DNA of 64,000 nucleotides from Methylorubrum suomiense. GTDB lineage: Bacteria > Pseudomonadota > Alphaproteobacteria > Rhizobiales > Beijerinckiaceae. Position 1 is the first letter of the stretch, and each line of letters opens with the position of its first letter. Both the position numbers and the translations under genes were made by a program. The notes beneath the pieces were generated by a model. That model was not told the origin of the DNA and ran no database searches. It saw only the letters and a program-made list of their open reading frames with translations. The stretch is from NCBI RefSeq assembly GCF_022179765.1, contig NZ_BPRE01000004.1, positions 186,001 to 250,000 of the forward strand, in the 5' to 3' direction. Shown in pieces: positions 18,044 to 26,950 of the stretch.

Positions 18044-19003
18044 ATGATTCCAGCGCCTCGATGCACCTCGACGACCCGCATGATCGCCGACGCCCAGACA
18101 TCCGCCGCGGATGGGCGCCTGGAATGGTCGCCGGCCAAGTCCTTGTGGATCGGTGGGATGCAGCTTTCAGCCCTGCTGCTCGGTCCCGTGTTCGTCACTC
18201 CCGGCGCAGTCGCACTCTTCATGGCGACGACGATCGTCACGCTGTGTGCGGGCCATTCGGTCGGGATGCATCGCTTGCTGGTGCATCGCAGCTTCTCGGC
18301 AAAACCCTGGGCCGAGTATGTGCTGGTCTATCTGGGGACGTTGGTCGGAATGGCGGGGCCGGTCGGTATGGTCCGCCTTCATGACATGCGTGATTGGGCC
18401 CAGCGCCAGCCCGCCTGCCACGATCTTCACGCCAACCGGCTCCCCCTGTGGCGCGATGCGGTGCTGCAGATGCACGCCCGTCTAGTGCTCGCACATCCAC
18501 CCCGGTTCGTTGTCGAGCCGAGGATCACGGGTGATCGGTTTTATCGGTGGCTGGAAGCGAGTTGGATGCTGCAGCAACTGCCATGGGCCGTGCTGTTCTA
18601 CGCGATCGGCGGGCTACCGTGGCTGGTTTGGGGTATCCCCGTCCGGATTGCGGTCTCGTTGACCGGGCACTGGCTCGTCGTGCACCTGACCCATCGGGAT
18701 GGACCTCAGGGTTGGATCGTCGAGGGTGAATCCGTGCAGGGGCACGACCTCCCGGCGGCAGCTTGGCTCACCTTCGGCGAGGCTTGGCACTCGACGCATC
18801 ATGCATGGCCGGAATCGGCACGTCTTGGAACCGAACCGGGTCAGGCTGATCCCGGCTGGTGGCTGCTGAGAGGCCTCGAACGTCTCGGGTTCGTCTGGGA
18901 TCTGAAGGAGCCCGGTGTTCTCGAACCTCGGCTCGGCGTTCGTAAGCTTCCGCGTGACAAGGGACAGGCTTACGGTGTCGGCTTCGATGCGCCCGCGTCT
19001 TGA
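18044..19003 (+). CDS. Fatty acid/acyl-CoA desaturase-like membrane protein
   Basis: About 319 residues with several hydrophobic segments and recognisable histidine boxes: GHSVGMHRLLVHRSF (box 1) and EAWHSTHHAWP (box 3, HSTHH). The middle box, normally HxxHH, reads HDMRDWAQRQPACHDLH and is irregular, so the substrate or diiron geometry may differ from ordinary delta-9 desaturases. The ATG at 18044 has AAAGG 9 bases upstream; an ATG at 18038 is also possible. The divergent ArsR regulator and shared dyad suggest regulated expression. Confidence 0.78.
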   Translation: MIPAPRCTSTTRMIADAQTSAADGRLEWSPAKSLWIGGMQLSALLLGPVFVTPGAVALFMATTIVTLCAGHSVGMHRLLVHRSFSAKPWAEYVLVYLGTLVGMAGPVGMVRLHDMRDWAQRQPACHDLHANRLPLWRDAVLQMHARLVLAHPPRFVVEPRITGDRFYRWLEASWMLQQLPWAVLFYAIGGLPWLVWGIPVRIAVSLTGHWLVVHLTHRDGPQGWIVEGESVQGHDLPAAAWLTFGEAWHSTHHAWPESARLGTEPGQADPGWWLLRGLERLGFVWDLKEPGVLEPRLGVRKLPRDKGQAYGVGFDAPAS

Positions 19004-19059
19004 ATCTCGGCGTCTGACCGGGTCGGGGGCTACCTGATCGCGTCCATCGCGTCTCGACC

Positions 19060-19743
19060 CTAGCCCGGATCGTCGGCGGGCTTCGGGCCTGGCGGGGCGA
19101 AGAGATCCTCCGGCGGATCGGCGACGATCCGGCCGCCGGCGATGTCGAGGCTCGGCACGAACGTTTTGGTGAAAGGCAGGAGTGCGGTCGGACCGCCGGC
19201 AGCCGGGCGAATCTCCAGGAGATCGCCGCCACCGTAATTCGGGACGGCGACGACGGTGCCGAGCGCGGTACCGCTGCCGTCCTCGACGGTGAGCCCGATC
19301 AGGTCGGTGAGGAAGAATTCATCCTCCTCCGCGGCCTGGCCGAGCTTGTCACGGGCAATAGCGAGCGTGAGACGGCTTAGGGCTTCGACGCCGCTTCGAT
19401 GGGTGATGCCCTTCACCCGCACGATCAGGAGATCGGGCGAGCCGCCCGGGGCCTGGCGGGCATCCTCCAGCTCGATCATGCGCCCGTCGGGCAGACGCAG
19501 GGGGCCGTAGGCGGCGATGGCGGTGGGATCGCCGGTATAGGATTTGAGTCGCACTTCGCCGTGCAGGCCGTGCGGACGACCGAACTCACCGAGCAGGACA
19601 AGGTTGGGATCCGGCGAGGCGGGCGGGGCCGACGGGTCCGAGGCTTTGGCGGGCGCGGGTTTGCGCGCAGAGGTGACGGCCGTCGCGCCGAGCGGCTCGG
19701 GTCGCGCGGGTCCGCGGAAGGAGGAGCCGGGGCGGCGTGCCAT
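19060..19743 (-). CDS. rimM: Ribosome maturation factor RimM
   Basis: A 227-residue protein with a low-complexity N-terminal extension of about 45 residues, then the RimM domain ([21 protein letters not shown]) and the PRC-barrel ([38 protein letters not shown], ending [18 protein letters not shown]). It assists 30S head maturation and binds S19. Downstream of rpsP, as usual; however trmD does not follow directly. Confidence 0.95.
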   Translation of the reverse strand: MARRPGSSFRGPARPEPLGATAVTSARKPAPAKASDPSAPPASPDPNLVLLGEFGRPHGLHGEVRLKSYTGDPTAIAAYGPLRLPDGRMIELEDARQAPGGSPDLLIVRVKGITHRSGVEALSRLTLAIARDKLGQAAEEDEFFLTDLIGLTVEDGSGTALGTVVAVPNYGGGDLLEIRPAAGGPTALLPFTKTFVPSLDIAGGRIVADPPEDLFAPPGPKPADDPG

Positions 19744-19775
19744 GCAGGGTGCCTCGACGAAATGACCGCGGGGAA

Positions 19776-19798
19776 GCCCTCCCCGCGAGGGGGAGGGC
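19776..19798. other. Stem-loop between rpsP and rimM
   Basis: Perfect 9-bp stem GCCCTCCCC (19776-19784) with GGGGAGGGC (19790-19798) in the 68-base rpsP-rimM spacer. No T-run follows on the minus strand, so it is more likely a processing or attenuation hairpin than a strong terminator. Confidence 0.45.
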
Positions 19799-19811
19799 GA
19801 GAGCTGACGGC

Positions 19812-20174
19812 TTAGGCCGCGGCGTCCTCGGCCGGGGCGGCGGCCTTCTCGGCACGCTTGGCGGCGCGCTCCTTGGCCTTCTCGCCCGGCTCGGCCTTCT
19901 GCGGGTTGTTGCGGGCCGGGCGCTTGGCAAGGCCGGCGGCATCGAGGAAGCGCAGGACGCGGTCGGTCGGCTGCGCGCCCTTGGCGAGCCAGGACTGGAT
20001 CTTCTCGTTGTCGAGCACGATGCGGGCCGGATCGTCCTTGGCCTTCATCGGGTCGTAGGCGCCGACCTTGTCGATGAAGCGGCCATCGCGCGGGGCGCGG
20101 GCGTCGGCGACGACGATACGGTAGTAGGGGCGCTTCTTGGCGCCGCCGCGGGTGAGGCGGATCTTGAGGGACAT
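19812..20174 (-). CDS. rpsP: 30S ribosomal protein S16
   Basis: A 120-residue S16: [42 protein letters not shown], then a family core followed by an Ala/Lys/Glu-rich tail of about 40 residues typical of alphaproteobacteria. The ATG at 20174 overlaps by one base the stop of the chorismate mutase gene (TGATG). The same frame runs much further upstream without a stop, but the conserved N-terminus fixes the start. Confidence 0.97.
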   Translation of the reverse strand: MSLKIRLTRGGAKKRPYYRIVVADARAPRDGRFIDKVGAYDPMKAKDDPARIVLDNEKIQSWLAKGAQPTDRVLRFLDAAGLAKRPARNNPQKAEPGEKAKERAAKRAEKAAAPAEDAAA

Positions 20175-20509
20175 CAGTCGTTCCTTTCGGGGGTCTGCGT
20201 AAGATCGGCGTTCAGCGCGATCGTCTGGTGGTGCCGGATGACTTCCTTGACCACGAAGGCGAGGAACTTCTCGGCGAAATCGGGGTCGAGCTTGGCCTCG
20301 ACCGCGAGGTTTCTCAGGCGTTTGACCTGACGCGCCTCCCGGTCCGGATCGGAGGGAGGCAGGCCCTTGCGGGCCTTCAGCTCGCCGACCCGCTGCGTGC
20401 AGCGGAAGCGCTCGGCGAGCAGATGGATGAGCGCGGCATCGAAATTGTCGATACTGTCGCGCAGCCGCGCGAGTTCGGGGTCGACCCCTTGCCCGGACAG
20501 GATGCTCAT
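20174..20509 (-). CDS. Chorismate mutase (AroQ class)
   Basis: A 111-residue all-helical AroQ-type protein: [53 protein letters not shown], with the conserved Arg, Lys and Glu positions of the active site. It converts chorismate to prephenate. Its position between ffh and rpsP, with overlaps at both ends (ATGA and TGATG), is a known arrangement in Rhizobiales and ties its translation to the translation-machinery operon. Confidence 0.9.
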   Translation of the reverse strand: MSILSGQGVDPELARLRDSIDNFDAALIHLLAERFRCTQRVGELKARKGLPPSDPDREARQVKRLRNLAVEAKLDPDFAEKFLAFVVKEVIRHHQTIALNADLTQTPERND

Positions 20510-22056
20510 TTCTTCTTACCCGGCAGGAAGCCACCGAGTCCCGGCAGCTTCGGGCCGCCGAGGCCGGGAAGACCCGGCATCTTGGCACCGCCCATGCCGG
20601 GGGGCATCGGCGGCAGCTTGCCGCCGAACTGCTTCTCGATCTGGGCGATCTGCTCCGGCGTCGGCTCGGGCATGCCCGGCGGCATCTGGGGCATCCCCCC
20701 CGGCATGCCGCCGCCGAGGCCGAACATGTTGCCCAGCGCCTGGCCGATGCCACGCTTGCCGGACCCCATCGCCTTCATCATGTCGGCCATGGTCCGGTGC
20801 ATCTTGAGGAGCTTGTTGATCTCCTCGACCTTCACGCCGGCACCCGCCGCGATGCGCTTCTTGCGGCTGTTCTTGAGCAGATCGGGATTCTTGCGCTCCT
20901 GCACGGTCATCGACGAGATGATCGCTCGCTGACGCTTGAACATCTTCTCGTCGAGATTGGCGCCCTCGACCTGCTTCTTAATCTGCCCCATGCCAGGCAG
21001 CATGCCCATCAGACCGCCGATGCCGCCCATCTTTTCCATCTGGGCAAGCTGCATCGACAGGTCTTCCAGGTCGAACTTGCCCTTGCGCATCTTCTCGGCG
21101 GTGCGCATCGCCTGCTCGGCATCGATGGTCTCCGCCGCCTTCTCGACGAGGGAGACGATGTCGCCCATGCCGAGGATGCGGTTGGCCACGCGCTGGGGAT
21201 GGAACTCCTCCAGCGCGTCGACCTTCTCGCCGACACCGACGAGCTTGATCGGCTTGCCCGTGACGGCGCGCATCGACAGAGCCGCGCCGCCGCGGGAATC
21301 GCCGTCCATGCGGGTCAGCACGATACCGGTGACGCCGAGGCGCGTGTCGAAGGCGCGGGCGGTGTTGACGGCGTCCTGACCGGTGAGGGCATCGGCCACG
21401 AGCAGGGTCTCGTGGGGCCGGGTGGCCGCCTTCACCTCGGCGGCCTCGTTCATCAGGCCTTCGTCGACCGTGGTGCGGCCGGCGGTGTCGAGCATCACCA
21501 CATCGAAGCCGCCGAGACGGGCCGCTTCCATGGCGCGCTTGGCGATCTGCACCGCGCTCTGGCCGGCAACGATCGGCAGGCTCTCCACCTCCACCTGCTT
21601 GGCGAGAACGGCCAACTGCTCCATCGCCGCCGGGCGGCGGGTGTCGAGGGAGGCGAGCAGCACGCGCCGCTTGTCGCGCGAGGCGAGACGCCGGGCGATC
21701 TTGGCGGTGGTGGTGGTCTTGCCCGAGCCCTGGAGGCCGACCATCAGGATGGCGACGGGGGCGGGGGCATTGAGATCGATCACGCTGGCGTCGGTACCGA
21801 GCATGGTGATGAGCTCGTCATTGACGATCTTCACCACCATCTGGCCCGGCGTCACCGACTTGAGCACCGTGGCGCCCACCGCCTTGTCGCGCACCTTGTC
21901 GGTGAACGAGCGCACCACTTCGAGCGCGACATCCGCCTCCAGCAGGGCGCGGCGCACCTCGCGCATGGCGGCGGTGACATCGGCCTCGGTGAGCGCGCCG
22001 CGGCGCGTGAGTCCGGAGAGAATACCGGAAAGGCGGTCGGAAAGGCCTTCGAACAT
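20506..22056 (-). CDS. ffh: Signal recognition particle protein Ffh (SRP54)
   Basis: A 516-residue SRP GTPase. N domain, G domain with [34 protein letters not shown] and [14 protein letters not shown], then the Met-rich M domain with RIAAGAGV and an unusually long Gly/Met/Pro-rich C-terminal tail (about residues 440-516, repeated [14 protein letters not shown] units). It binds 4.5S RNA and targets nascent membrane proteins. First gene of the ffh-chorismate mutase-rpsP-rimM operon. Confidence 0.97.
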   Translation of the reverse strand: MFEGLSDRLSGILSGLTRRGALTEADVTAAMREVRRALLEADVALEVVRSFTDKVRDKAVGATVLKSVTPGQMVVKIVNDELITMLGTDASVIDLNAPAPVAILMVGLQGSGKTTTTAKIARRLASRDKRRVLLASLDTRRPAAMEQLAVLAKQVEVESLPIVAGQSAVQIAKRAMEAARLGGFDVVMLDTAGRTTVDEGLMNEAAEVKAATRPHETLLVADALTGQDAVNTARAFDTRLGVTGIVLTRMDGDSRGGAALSMRAVTGKPIKLVGVGEKVDALEEFHPQRVANRILGMGDIVSLVEKAAETIDAEQAMRTAEKMRKGKFDLEDLSMQLAQMEKMGGIGGLMGMLPGMGQIKKQVEGANLDEKMFKRQRAIISSMTVQERKNPDLLKNSRKKRIAAGAGVKVEEINKLLKMHRTMADMMKAMGSGKRGIGQALGNMFGLGGGMPGGMPQMPPGMPEPTPEQIAQIEKQFGGKLPPMPPGMGGAKMPGLPGLGGPKLPGLGGFLPGKKK

Positions 22057-22075
22057 GCGTCGCGATCAGCCCGTG

Positions 22076-22297
22076 CTACTGGTGAAGGCCGGCATTGGCC
22101 ACGCGGCGGGCGCGCAGAGCGTCCTCGAAGGCAGCGACCGCGCGGGCAAACTTGTCCCGGCATTCCGGATCGCAGAAGCCGACCACGGCGCCGTTATACA
22201 GGGTCAGGGCGTCGGGAACGACCGGCTTGCCCGACCAGGGGCAGAGATCGTTGACCGCATCCTCGATGCGCAGGGCGGATTCGTTGGCGGGCGCCAT
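22076..22297 (-). CDS. Small YHS/TRASH-like putative metal-binding protein
   Basis: A 73-residue protein with LCPWSGKPVVPDALTLYNGAVVGFCDPECRDKFARAVAAFE. The pattern CPWSGKPV ... GFCDPECRDKF resembles the treble-clef YHS/TRASH domain, in which three cysteines bind a metal. The rest is an Ala-rich helix. It lies 20 bases upstream of ffh in the same direction. The ATG at 22297 is chosen because upstream sequence is low complexity; the frame is open to 22561. Function is unknown. Confidence 0.6.
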   Translation of the reverse strand: MAPANESALRIEDAVNDLCPWSGKPVVPDALTLYNGAVVGFCDPECRDKFARAVAAFEDALRARRVANAGLHQ

Positions 22298-22661
22298 GGC
22301 GGGCTCGGGTTTCGTCTCCGACGCACTGACGACAACGACGAGTGCGCCCGAGGGCGCAGACGCGCTGTCGGGCGTTGACCTCCGGCCTCTCGGGCCGGTC
22401 GGCGGCTCATCGTGACGATCATACGTCGAAATGGAATTCGGGCGGATAGGCGCGATGGGCGGGCAAGTCAATCCCGACGAAGTCGGAGCGTTGCAGCCAT
22501 AGCCGCATTCCGTGAGGGGCTGCGGCGGCGATCCCTTCATCGGCCGAACGTCATCGTCCACCCATGGTCGGACGTCAGCCCTTTGGCCGAATTTACCGAA
22601 CGTTAAGCATAATCGGCACAGATAGCGTCATGCACCGCATGAGGTGCCCGAGGACTTTCCG

Positions 22662-23171
22662 ATGTCGGAACCCGCGCGACACACTCCGGCCTACGATCCC
22701 GCTCCACGCGCGTCCGGCAATGCCGCGCCCTTGCGGGACTGGCTCGCCGCCATGCGAACCGCCGCCGAGGCCCGTCCGATCGATCTGCCGCGGCCACGCA
22801 TCGTGGAGACGCCGCAAGCGCAAGCTCCGCTCGGGGCGCCCGATCTCGTTCAGACGACCACCGACCCTATCGAAGAGAGCCGGAACGCTTGGTCGCCGCG
22901 TCTCGTCAACGCCGCGAAAGCCGGCGAGGACGCGGCGGACGATGAGCTCGCCGAGATCATGGCCGAGAACATGATGCTGAAGGCGAAGCTGCGGCTCGAA
23001 TCCGAGCGCCGCGACGAGATCCAGGTTCTGCTGGCGGCGGAGCTTCGTGAGCTGCGCAGCCACGTCCTCGAGGAGGTCAGCAAGATGGAAGACCTCCGCG
23101 CCGAGCGCGATCTGTGGCGCGCCCGCTGCGAGGCTCTGGCTTCGCCGCTGTTCCAGATCGGTCAGCGCTGA
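22662..23171 (+). CDS. Hypothetical coiled-coil protein
   Basis: About 169 residues. A Pro/Ala-rich N-terminal half is followed by a long charged helix from about residue 95 (DDELAEIMAENMMLKAKLRLESERRDEIQVLLAAELRELRSHVLEEVSKMEDLRAERDLWRARCE) with heptad spacing, so a coiled coil is likely. No family is recognised. The ATG at 22662 has GAGGAC upstream; a GTG at 22644 is possible. It ends at a strong terminator shared with the convergent short ORF. Confidence 0.7.
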   Translation: MSEPARHTPAYDPAPRASGNAAPLRDWLAAMRTAAEARPIDLPRPRIVETPQAQAPLGAPDLVQTTTDPIEESRNAWSPRLVNAAKAGEDAADDELAEIMAENMMLKAKLRLESERRDEIQVLLAAELRELRSHVLEEVSKMEDLRAERDLWRARCEALASPLFQIGQR

Positions 23172-23197
23172 CGTCAACGCTGCATCCCAAACATGCG

Positions 23198-23228
23198 AAA
23201 GGCCGCTCCCGATGAAGGAGCGGCCTTT
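23198..23228. terminator. Bidirectional terminator
   Basis: Perfect 12-bp stem AAAGGCCGCTCC (23198-23209) with GGAGCGGCCTTT (23217-23228), 7-base loop. The outer A/T triplets work as short T-tracts in both directions, serving the coiled-coil gene (plus) and the 22-codon ORF (minus). Confidence 0.8.
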
Positions 23229-23280
23229 CCATTGTCGAACCGGTCAGTCCGACGAAACCCGTCGTGATCCCGCGAATGCG

Positions 23281-23349
23281 TTAGGCGCAGACGCCGGAGG
23301 CAACAGTCCAGGTCTTGGTCGTCGGCGACGGCTGATGACAATGAGACAC
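23281..23349 (-). CDS. 22-codon small ORF with a perfect Shine-Dalgarno sequence
   Basis: A GTG at 23349 opens a 22-codon peptide: SHCHQPSPTTK after the start residue, then TWTVASGVCA and a TAA stop. It has two cysteines and two histidines, and no hydrophobic span. Directly upstream, AAAGGAGGTGATCC (23364-23351) is fully complementary to the 3' tail of 16S rRNA, with AGGAGG 7 bases from the start. A terminator follows about 50 bases after the stop. This makes a complete small gene unit. I do not recognise the family; a leader peptide is possible, but no regulated gene follows in the same direction. Confidence 0.6.
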   Translation of the reverse strand: MSHCHQPSPTTKTWTVASGVCA

Positions 23350-23544
23350 TGGATCACCTCCTTTCGTTCGTTGCTGGGAGCCCGAAGGTAGGGACGTTTG
23401 CCCCGGGGCGGAAGCCCTCGTTGGGTTTCTCCGCTGCGTTGTCTCGCCGCGGCGCACAAAGTAACCGGGTGGGCTCCGCTGGTACGCCGCTGCCGGAGCG
23501 CCTAAACAGGGCGCCCGTTCGCTACGGTCGCATCAGTTCGCTCC

Positions 23545-24627
23545 ATGTCTTCCGCTGCCGCTCCGCGCGCCTCCGACGATGCCCTCGATCCGAAGGCGAT
23601 GCGTGAGCCGCTGCCCAATGCTTGGTACTGTGTCGGCCAAGCCGCCCGTCTCACCGGCGACGCCATGCGTGCGGTGTCGCTGAACGGCGAGCAGGTGGTG
23701 ATCGGGCGCGGCAAGGACGGCGCACTCTTCGCCCTGCGGGATCGCTGCCCCCATCGCGGCATGGCCCTCTCGAAGGGTAAGTTCGACGGCGACACGCTGA
23801 TGTGCCCGTTTCACGGCTGGCGCTTCGGGACCGATGGGCGCTGTCATGACGTGCCGACCCTCTCCTCGCACGACGCCTCCGATTTTTCGCGGATTGCGGT
23901 TCAGCGCTTTCCGATCCGCGAGAGCGCCGGCTTCCTCTGGGTCAATCCGTATCTCGGCCCCTCGGACCCGGCCGCCATCCCTGACGTGCCTTCGCTTGCC
24001 TTCGAGCCGGCCGGCAGCCTCGTGGTGGAGCTCGAGGTCGAGGCCTCGTTCGACCTGACGACCTTGAGCCTGGTCGATCCCGGCCATGTCGCCTTCGTCC
24101 ACGATTCCTGGTGGTTCCGCCCCTCGAAGGAACTGCGGGAGAAGGTGAAGACCTTCCAACCGGTGCCGCACGGTTTCGTCATGACAAGCCACGCCACGAC
24201 GACGAGTTCGCCGGTCTACCGGCTGCTCGGCGGTGTGCCGGAGGTGGAGATCGAGTTCCGCCTGCCGGGCGTTCGCCTCGAGCGGATCACGGCGGGCACC
24301 AAGCGTGTCGCCAATTACACGTTCGCGACCCCCATGGGCCCGAACCGGACCATGCTCACCAACGCGCTGTACTGGAGCATGCCGGCCCTGAACCTTCTCA
24401 AGCCACTCGCCCGCCCCCTGATGCGCCAGTTCCTGACCCAGGATCAGCAAGTGCTCCAGCACGCGCAGCTGGGGCTCGACCGCAAACCGACCATGGTGCT
24501 GCTCGGGCAGGGCGATCTGCCCTCGCAATGGTATTTCCGCTTGAAGCGCGAGATCCTGGAGGCCGCCCGCGAAGGCCGACCCTTCGCCAACCCGTTGATC
24601 CGCCAAGAGCTGCGCTGGCGGTCCTGA
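23545..24627 (+). CDS. Rieske [2Fe-2S] oxygenase (aromatic-ring-hydroxylating dioxygenase alpha-like)
   Basis: A 360-residue oxygenase. The Rieske domain has DRCPHRGMALSKG and LMCPFHGWRFG (C-x-H ... C-x2-H). The catalytic mononuclear-iron region is VDPGHVAFVHDSWWF. Length and layout resemble vanillate O-demethylase and related single-component oxygenases that need a separate reductase, which is not in the window. The substrate cannot be read from sequence. It starts at the ATG 23545. Confidence 0.85.
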   Translation: MSSAAAPRASDDALDPKAMREPLPNAWYCVGQAARLTGDAMRAVSLNGEQVVIGRGKDGALFALRDRCPHRGMALSKGKFDGDTLMCPFHGWRFGTDGRCHDVPTLSSHDASDFSRIAVQRFPIRESAGFLWVNPYLGPSDPAAIPDVPSLAFEPAGSLVVELEVEASFDLTTLSLVDPGHVAFVHDSWWFRPSKELREKVKTFQPVPHGFVMTSHATTTSSPVYRLLGGVPEVEIEFRLPGVRLERITAGTKRVANYTFATPMGPNRTMLTNALYWSMPALNLLKPLARPLMRQFLTQDQQVLQHAQLGLDRKPTMVLLGQGDLPSQWYFRLKREILEAAREGRPFANPLIRQELRWRS

Positions 24628-24748
24628 GCCTCGAACCGGATAAATCGCCCCCGGCTGAAACTTCCGCCGACGCCGCCCCGTAGATGCGGACGCGGTGTCG
24701 TCGATGCCGCTTCCTGCATGCTGTGTTCGAGGCAAGGGGGCATTTCGC

Positions 24749-24955
24749 GTGCCGAGTCCGCACTACGTCGTTCGCCGCAGTCGCTCTGGCCGCTTCAACT
24801 TCACTTTCCTGTCGGAGCATGGACGCATCAGCGGCGTCGTCATCGTCCCGACCGAGAAGCTGACCCGGGACGAGATCGAGCGTCGGGCGCGCATGAAAAT
24901 TCAGGAACTGGCCGCGGCCCTCGCGGCGTCGGTCGGGGCGCCCCCGCAGACGTAA
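24749..24955 (+). CDS. Conserved hypothetical small protein
   Basis: A 68-residue protein from a GTG at 24749 with AAGGGGG upstream: VPSPHYVVRRSRSGRFNFTF, then FLSEHGRISGVVIVPTEKLT and a C-terminal amphipathic helix DEIERRARMKIQELAAALAAS. A beta-rich N-terminus with a helical tail is predicted. No family is recognised; an ATG at 24704 in the same frame would extend it with a Cys-containing segment of unlikely coding character. Confidence 0.5.
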   Translation: MPSPHYVVRRSRSGRFNFTFLSEHGRISGVVIVPTEKLTRDEIERRARMKIQELAAALAASVGAPPQT

Positions 24956-24977
24956 GGAGCTTCAGCGTGGATCGGTT

Positions 24978-25232
24978 TCACACCTGCCCGGTCCGTGAGC
25001 CAGACCAAGCGTCTTCATGCATGCTCGTCCTCAACCATGCACCCCGGGATGAAATTCCGAGTGATGACGCACGGGCGTCCACGGCCCCGATAGTGATGGT
25101 TCCGCTGTCGAATAGGCCAAGGCCCACGTGGCCAAGGGCTCGCTGACGCCGAGATTTATAGAAATCAAGTTGTCGATCGATGAGCGTTGTCAGCGCGCAA
25201 AGCGGAATGGTCTTGCCTGTAGGACCATCCAA
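24978..25232 (-). pseudogene. Possible remnant of an IS3/IS481-type transposase C-terminus
   Basis: On the minus strand about 25120-25180 a short segment, LIDRQLDFYKSRRQRALG, resembles the FYNxRRxHxALG motif at the end of IS3/IS481 DDE transposases. The flanks do not continue the similarity, and no inverted repeats are seen. It fills the space between a short gene and tRNA-Phe, a common landing place for mobile DNA. The match is short, so this is tentative; the rest of this 357-base gap holds nothing I can name. Confidence 0.22.
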
Positions 25233-25312
25233 TTCTCAGTGAGACAATCCAACAAAAGCTCCAAAGCGCTTTGCACGCTCTGTTTGCTGTCAGGATTGAA
25301 GTCTCAGGAGAG

Positions 25313-25388
25313 TGGTGCCCAGGGACGGAATCGAACCGCCGACACTGCGATTTTCAGTCGCATGCTCTACCAACTGAGCTACCTGGGC
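25313..25388 (-). tRNA. tRNA-Phe (GAA)
   Basis: A 76-base cloverleaf on the minus strand: acceptor GCCCAGG pairs with CCTGGGC, D-arm GCTCAGTTGGTAGAGC, anticodon arm GCGACTGAAAATCGC with anticodon GAA, T-arm with GGTTCGATTCC, and an encoded 3' CCA (25313-25315). Confidence 0.97.
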
Positions 25389-25503
25389 ATCGGCCGCTGC
25401 GCTGAGCGCTGGCGACGGAGCGGGGGTATAAGGAAGGCTTTCCGTCGTGTCCAGCCTCGTTTCGCCTCCGGGGACCGGGTTTTTTGACGAAGCGGCGACA
25501 GCC

Positions 25504-25707
25504 TCAGTGCTTGCGCTCGTCCTCCCCCTCGGCGGGCGAGCGTGGCGTGTCGTCGTCTTCCGGTCCCGGGATGACGTAGCGTTCGCCGAGCCAGCGTCCG
25601 AGGTCGATATCGGCGCAGCGGGGCGAGCAAAACGGCTTCGTGTCGGGCTGAGCCGGGCGACCGCAGATCGGACAGGGTGGGACGCCCTTGGGGCGGCTCG
25701 CACTCAC
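25504..25707 (-). CDS. yacG: DNA gyrase inhibitor / zinc-finger protein YacG
   Basis: A 67-residue protein with the YacG zinc ribbon CPICGRP ... [22 protein letters not shown] and an acidic disordered tail. YacG binds GyrB and inhibits gyrase in E. coli. Its start overlaps the maf stop by 4 bases. The maf-yacG pair is a usual alphaproteobacterial arrangement, although infA, often upstream, is absent here. Confidence 0.93.
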   Translation of the reverse strand: MSASRPKGVPPCPICGRPAQPDTKPFCSPRCADIDLGRWLGERYVIPGPEDDDTPRSPAEGEDERKH

Positions 25708-26390
25708 GCCGCGGCTCCCCAGGCCCCGCGTACTGGAAAGCCTTCGCCTTCGAGGAGACTGATCGTCTCGTTCAGCGGCAAACCCACGACCCCGCTATAC
25801 GAACCGACCAGCTTGACGGCGAAGGCGCCTGCCAAACCCTGGATGGCGTAGCCGCCGGCTTTGCCGCGCCACTCGCCGGACGACAGGTAGCCCTCGATCT
25901 CGCGGGTCGAGAGGCGCTTGAACCGTACACGGGTCTCGACCATGCGCTCGCGCAGCCTGTCCTTCGGCGAGAGCACGCAGACGCCGGTATAGACCCGGTG
26001 CGCCCGCCCCGAGAGCAGACGCAGGCAATCCGCGGCCTCATCGAGGGTCTCGGCCTTCGGCAGCACACGCCGGCCGACCGCCACCACGGTGTCCGCGGAG
26101 ACCAGATAGGCGGACCGGAGATCCTCCCGCCGCCGCGCCGCCGCCTGGGCGGCTTCCAGCTTTTCCCGGGCGAGACGTCGGGCGAGCTCCCGCGGTGATT
26201 CGGACTTGCGCGGCGCCTCGTCGATATCGGCGGGGAGGAGCGCATCCGGTTCAATCCCCACCTGCTGTAGCAGGGCCAATCGCCGGGGCGAGGCCGAGGC
26301 GAGCACGAGGAGCGGACGGGCCGGAGCACCGGAGATCGGCGGCGTGCCCTGTGCGGTCGAATGGTCGGTCATCGCCGTGGTCTTACGCAT
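25704..26390 (-). CDS. Maf-like nucleotide pyrophosphatase
   Basis: About 228 residues of the Maf/ITPase fold: [49 protein letters not shown] and [15 protein letters not shown]. The enzyme hydrolyses non-canonical or modified NTPs (dTTP/UTP or 7-methyl-GTP classes). ATG 26390 and ATG 26372 are both possible starts. It overlaps yacG and is probably in one transcript with it. Confidence 0.92.
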   Translation of the reverse strand: MRKTTAMTDHSTAQGTPPISGAPARPLLVLASASPRRLALLQQVGIEPDALLPADIDEAPRKSESPRELARRLAREKLEAAQAAARRREDLRSAYLVSADTVVAVGRRVLPKAETLDEAADCLRLLSGRAHRVYTGVCVLSPKDRLRERMVETRVRFKRLSTREIEGYLSSGEWRGKAGGYAIQGLAGAFAVKLVGSYSGVVGLPLNETISLLEGEGFPVRGAWGAAA

Positions 26391-26602
26391 AAGCCCCCGC
26401 GTATCGCAACGCGCGGACCTTTCGTCCGCGCGTCCACTCGGCTTGGATGGCTGCCCCGTTAGGACCTCTATGGGCGTCGATGCGCCAATTCGTGACTCTG
26501 CGCCTGCCGCGATCGGCCTCACAGCTTCATCGTCATCGGCTGGGTGAGGTCTCCCGATCGACGAAATCTGACACCGTCCAAGAGGATGGATCGGTCGGCC
26601 GA

Positions 26603-26950
26603 TCAGGCGAATTGCAGCATTGCGCTGACCGCCACTGCCAGAGCGATGGTGGCGCCGCAGGCTTGTCCGATGAGACGCGGGCGGTAGGAGAGAAGCAGCA
26701 CGAGAGCGACAGCGGCGCCTGTCAGAGTGCCGATCCATTGCACCGGCCCGAAATTCCAGCCCTCCGCCACGCCGGCCACCGTCAGGCTGAGGCCGATGCC
26801 GGTCCAGCCGAGCACACGCAGCAGCAGGATCCGCCGCGCGCTCGGCTTGGATTGAAACACCTCCGTATGGTGGCGGTTCAGGCTCAGGCAGAGCGCCGTG
26901 AGGGCTGCGAAGCAGAGGCTCAGGTTGAGCAGGAGGATCGTGGGCGTCAT
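26603..26950 (-). CDS. DUF3325 family membrane protein
   Basis: A 115-residue protein with four predicted membrane helices, beginning [20 protein letters not shown], with RHHTEVFQ between helices 1 and 2. DUF3325 proteins sit at the end of a three-gene iron-uptake associated operon with PepSY and DUF3649 proteins. Its ATG overlaps the PepSY stop. Function is unknown but probably linked to periplasmic or inner-membrane ferric-siderophore handling. Confidence 0.82.
   Translation of the reverse strand: MTPTILLLNLSLCFAALTALCLSLNRHHTEVFQSKPSARRILLLRVLGWTGIGLSLTVAGVAEGWNFGPVQWIGTLTGAAVALVLLLSYRPRLIGQACGATIALAVAVSAMLQFA

Noticed and set aside
20797..22254. 485-codon open frame opposite ffh
   Set aside because: High-GC antisense shadow; ffh motifs on the other strand are unmistakable.
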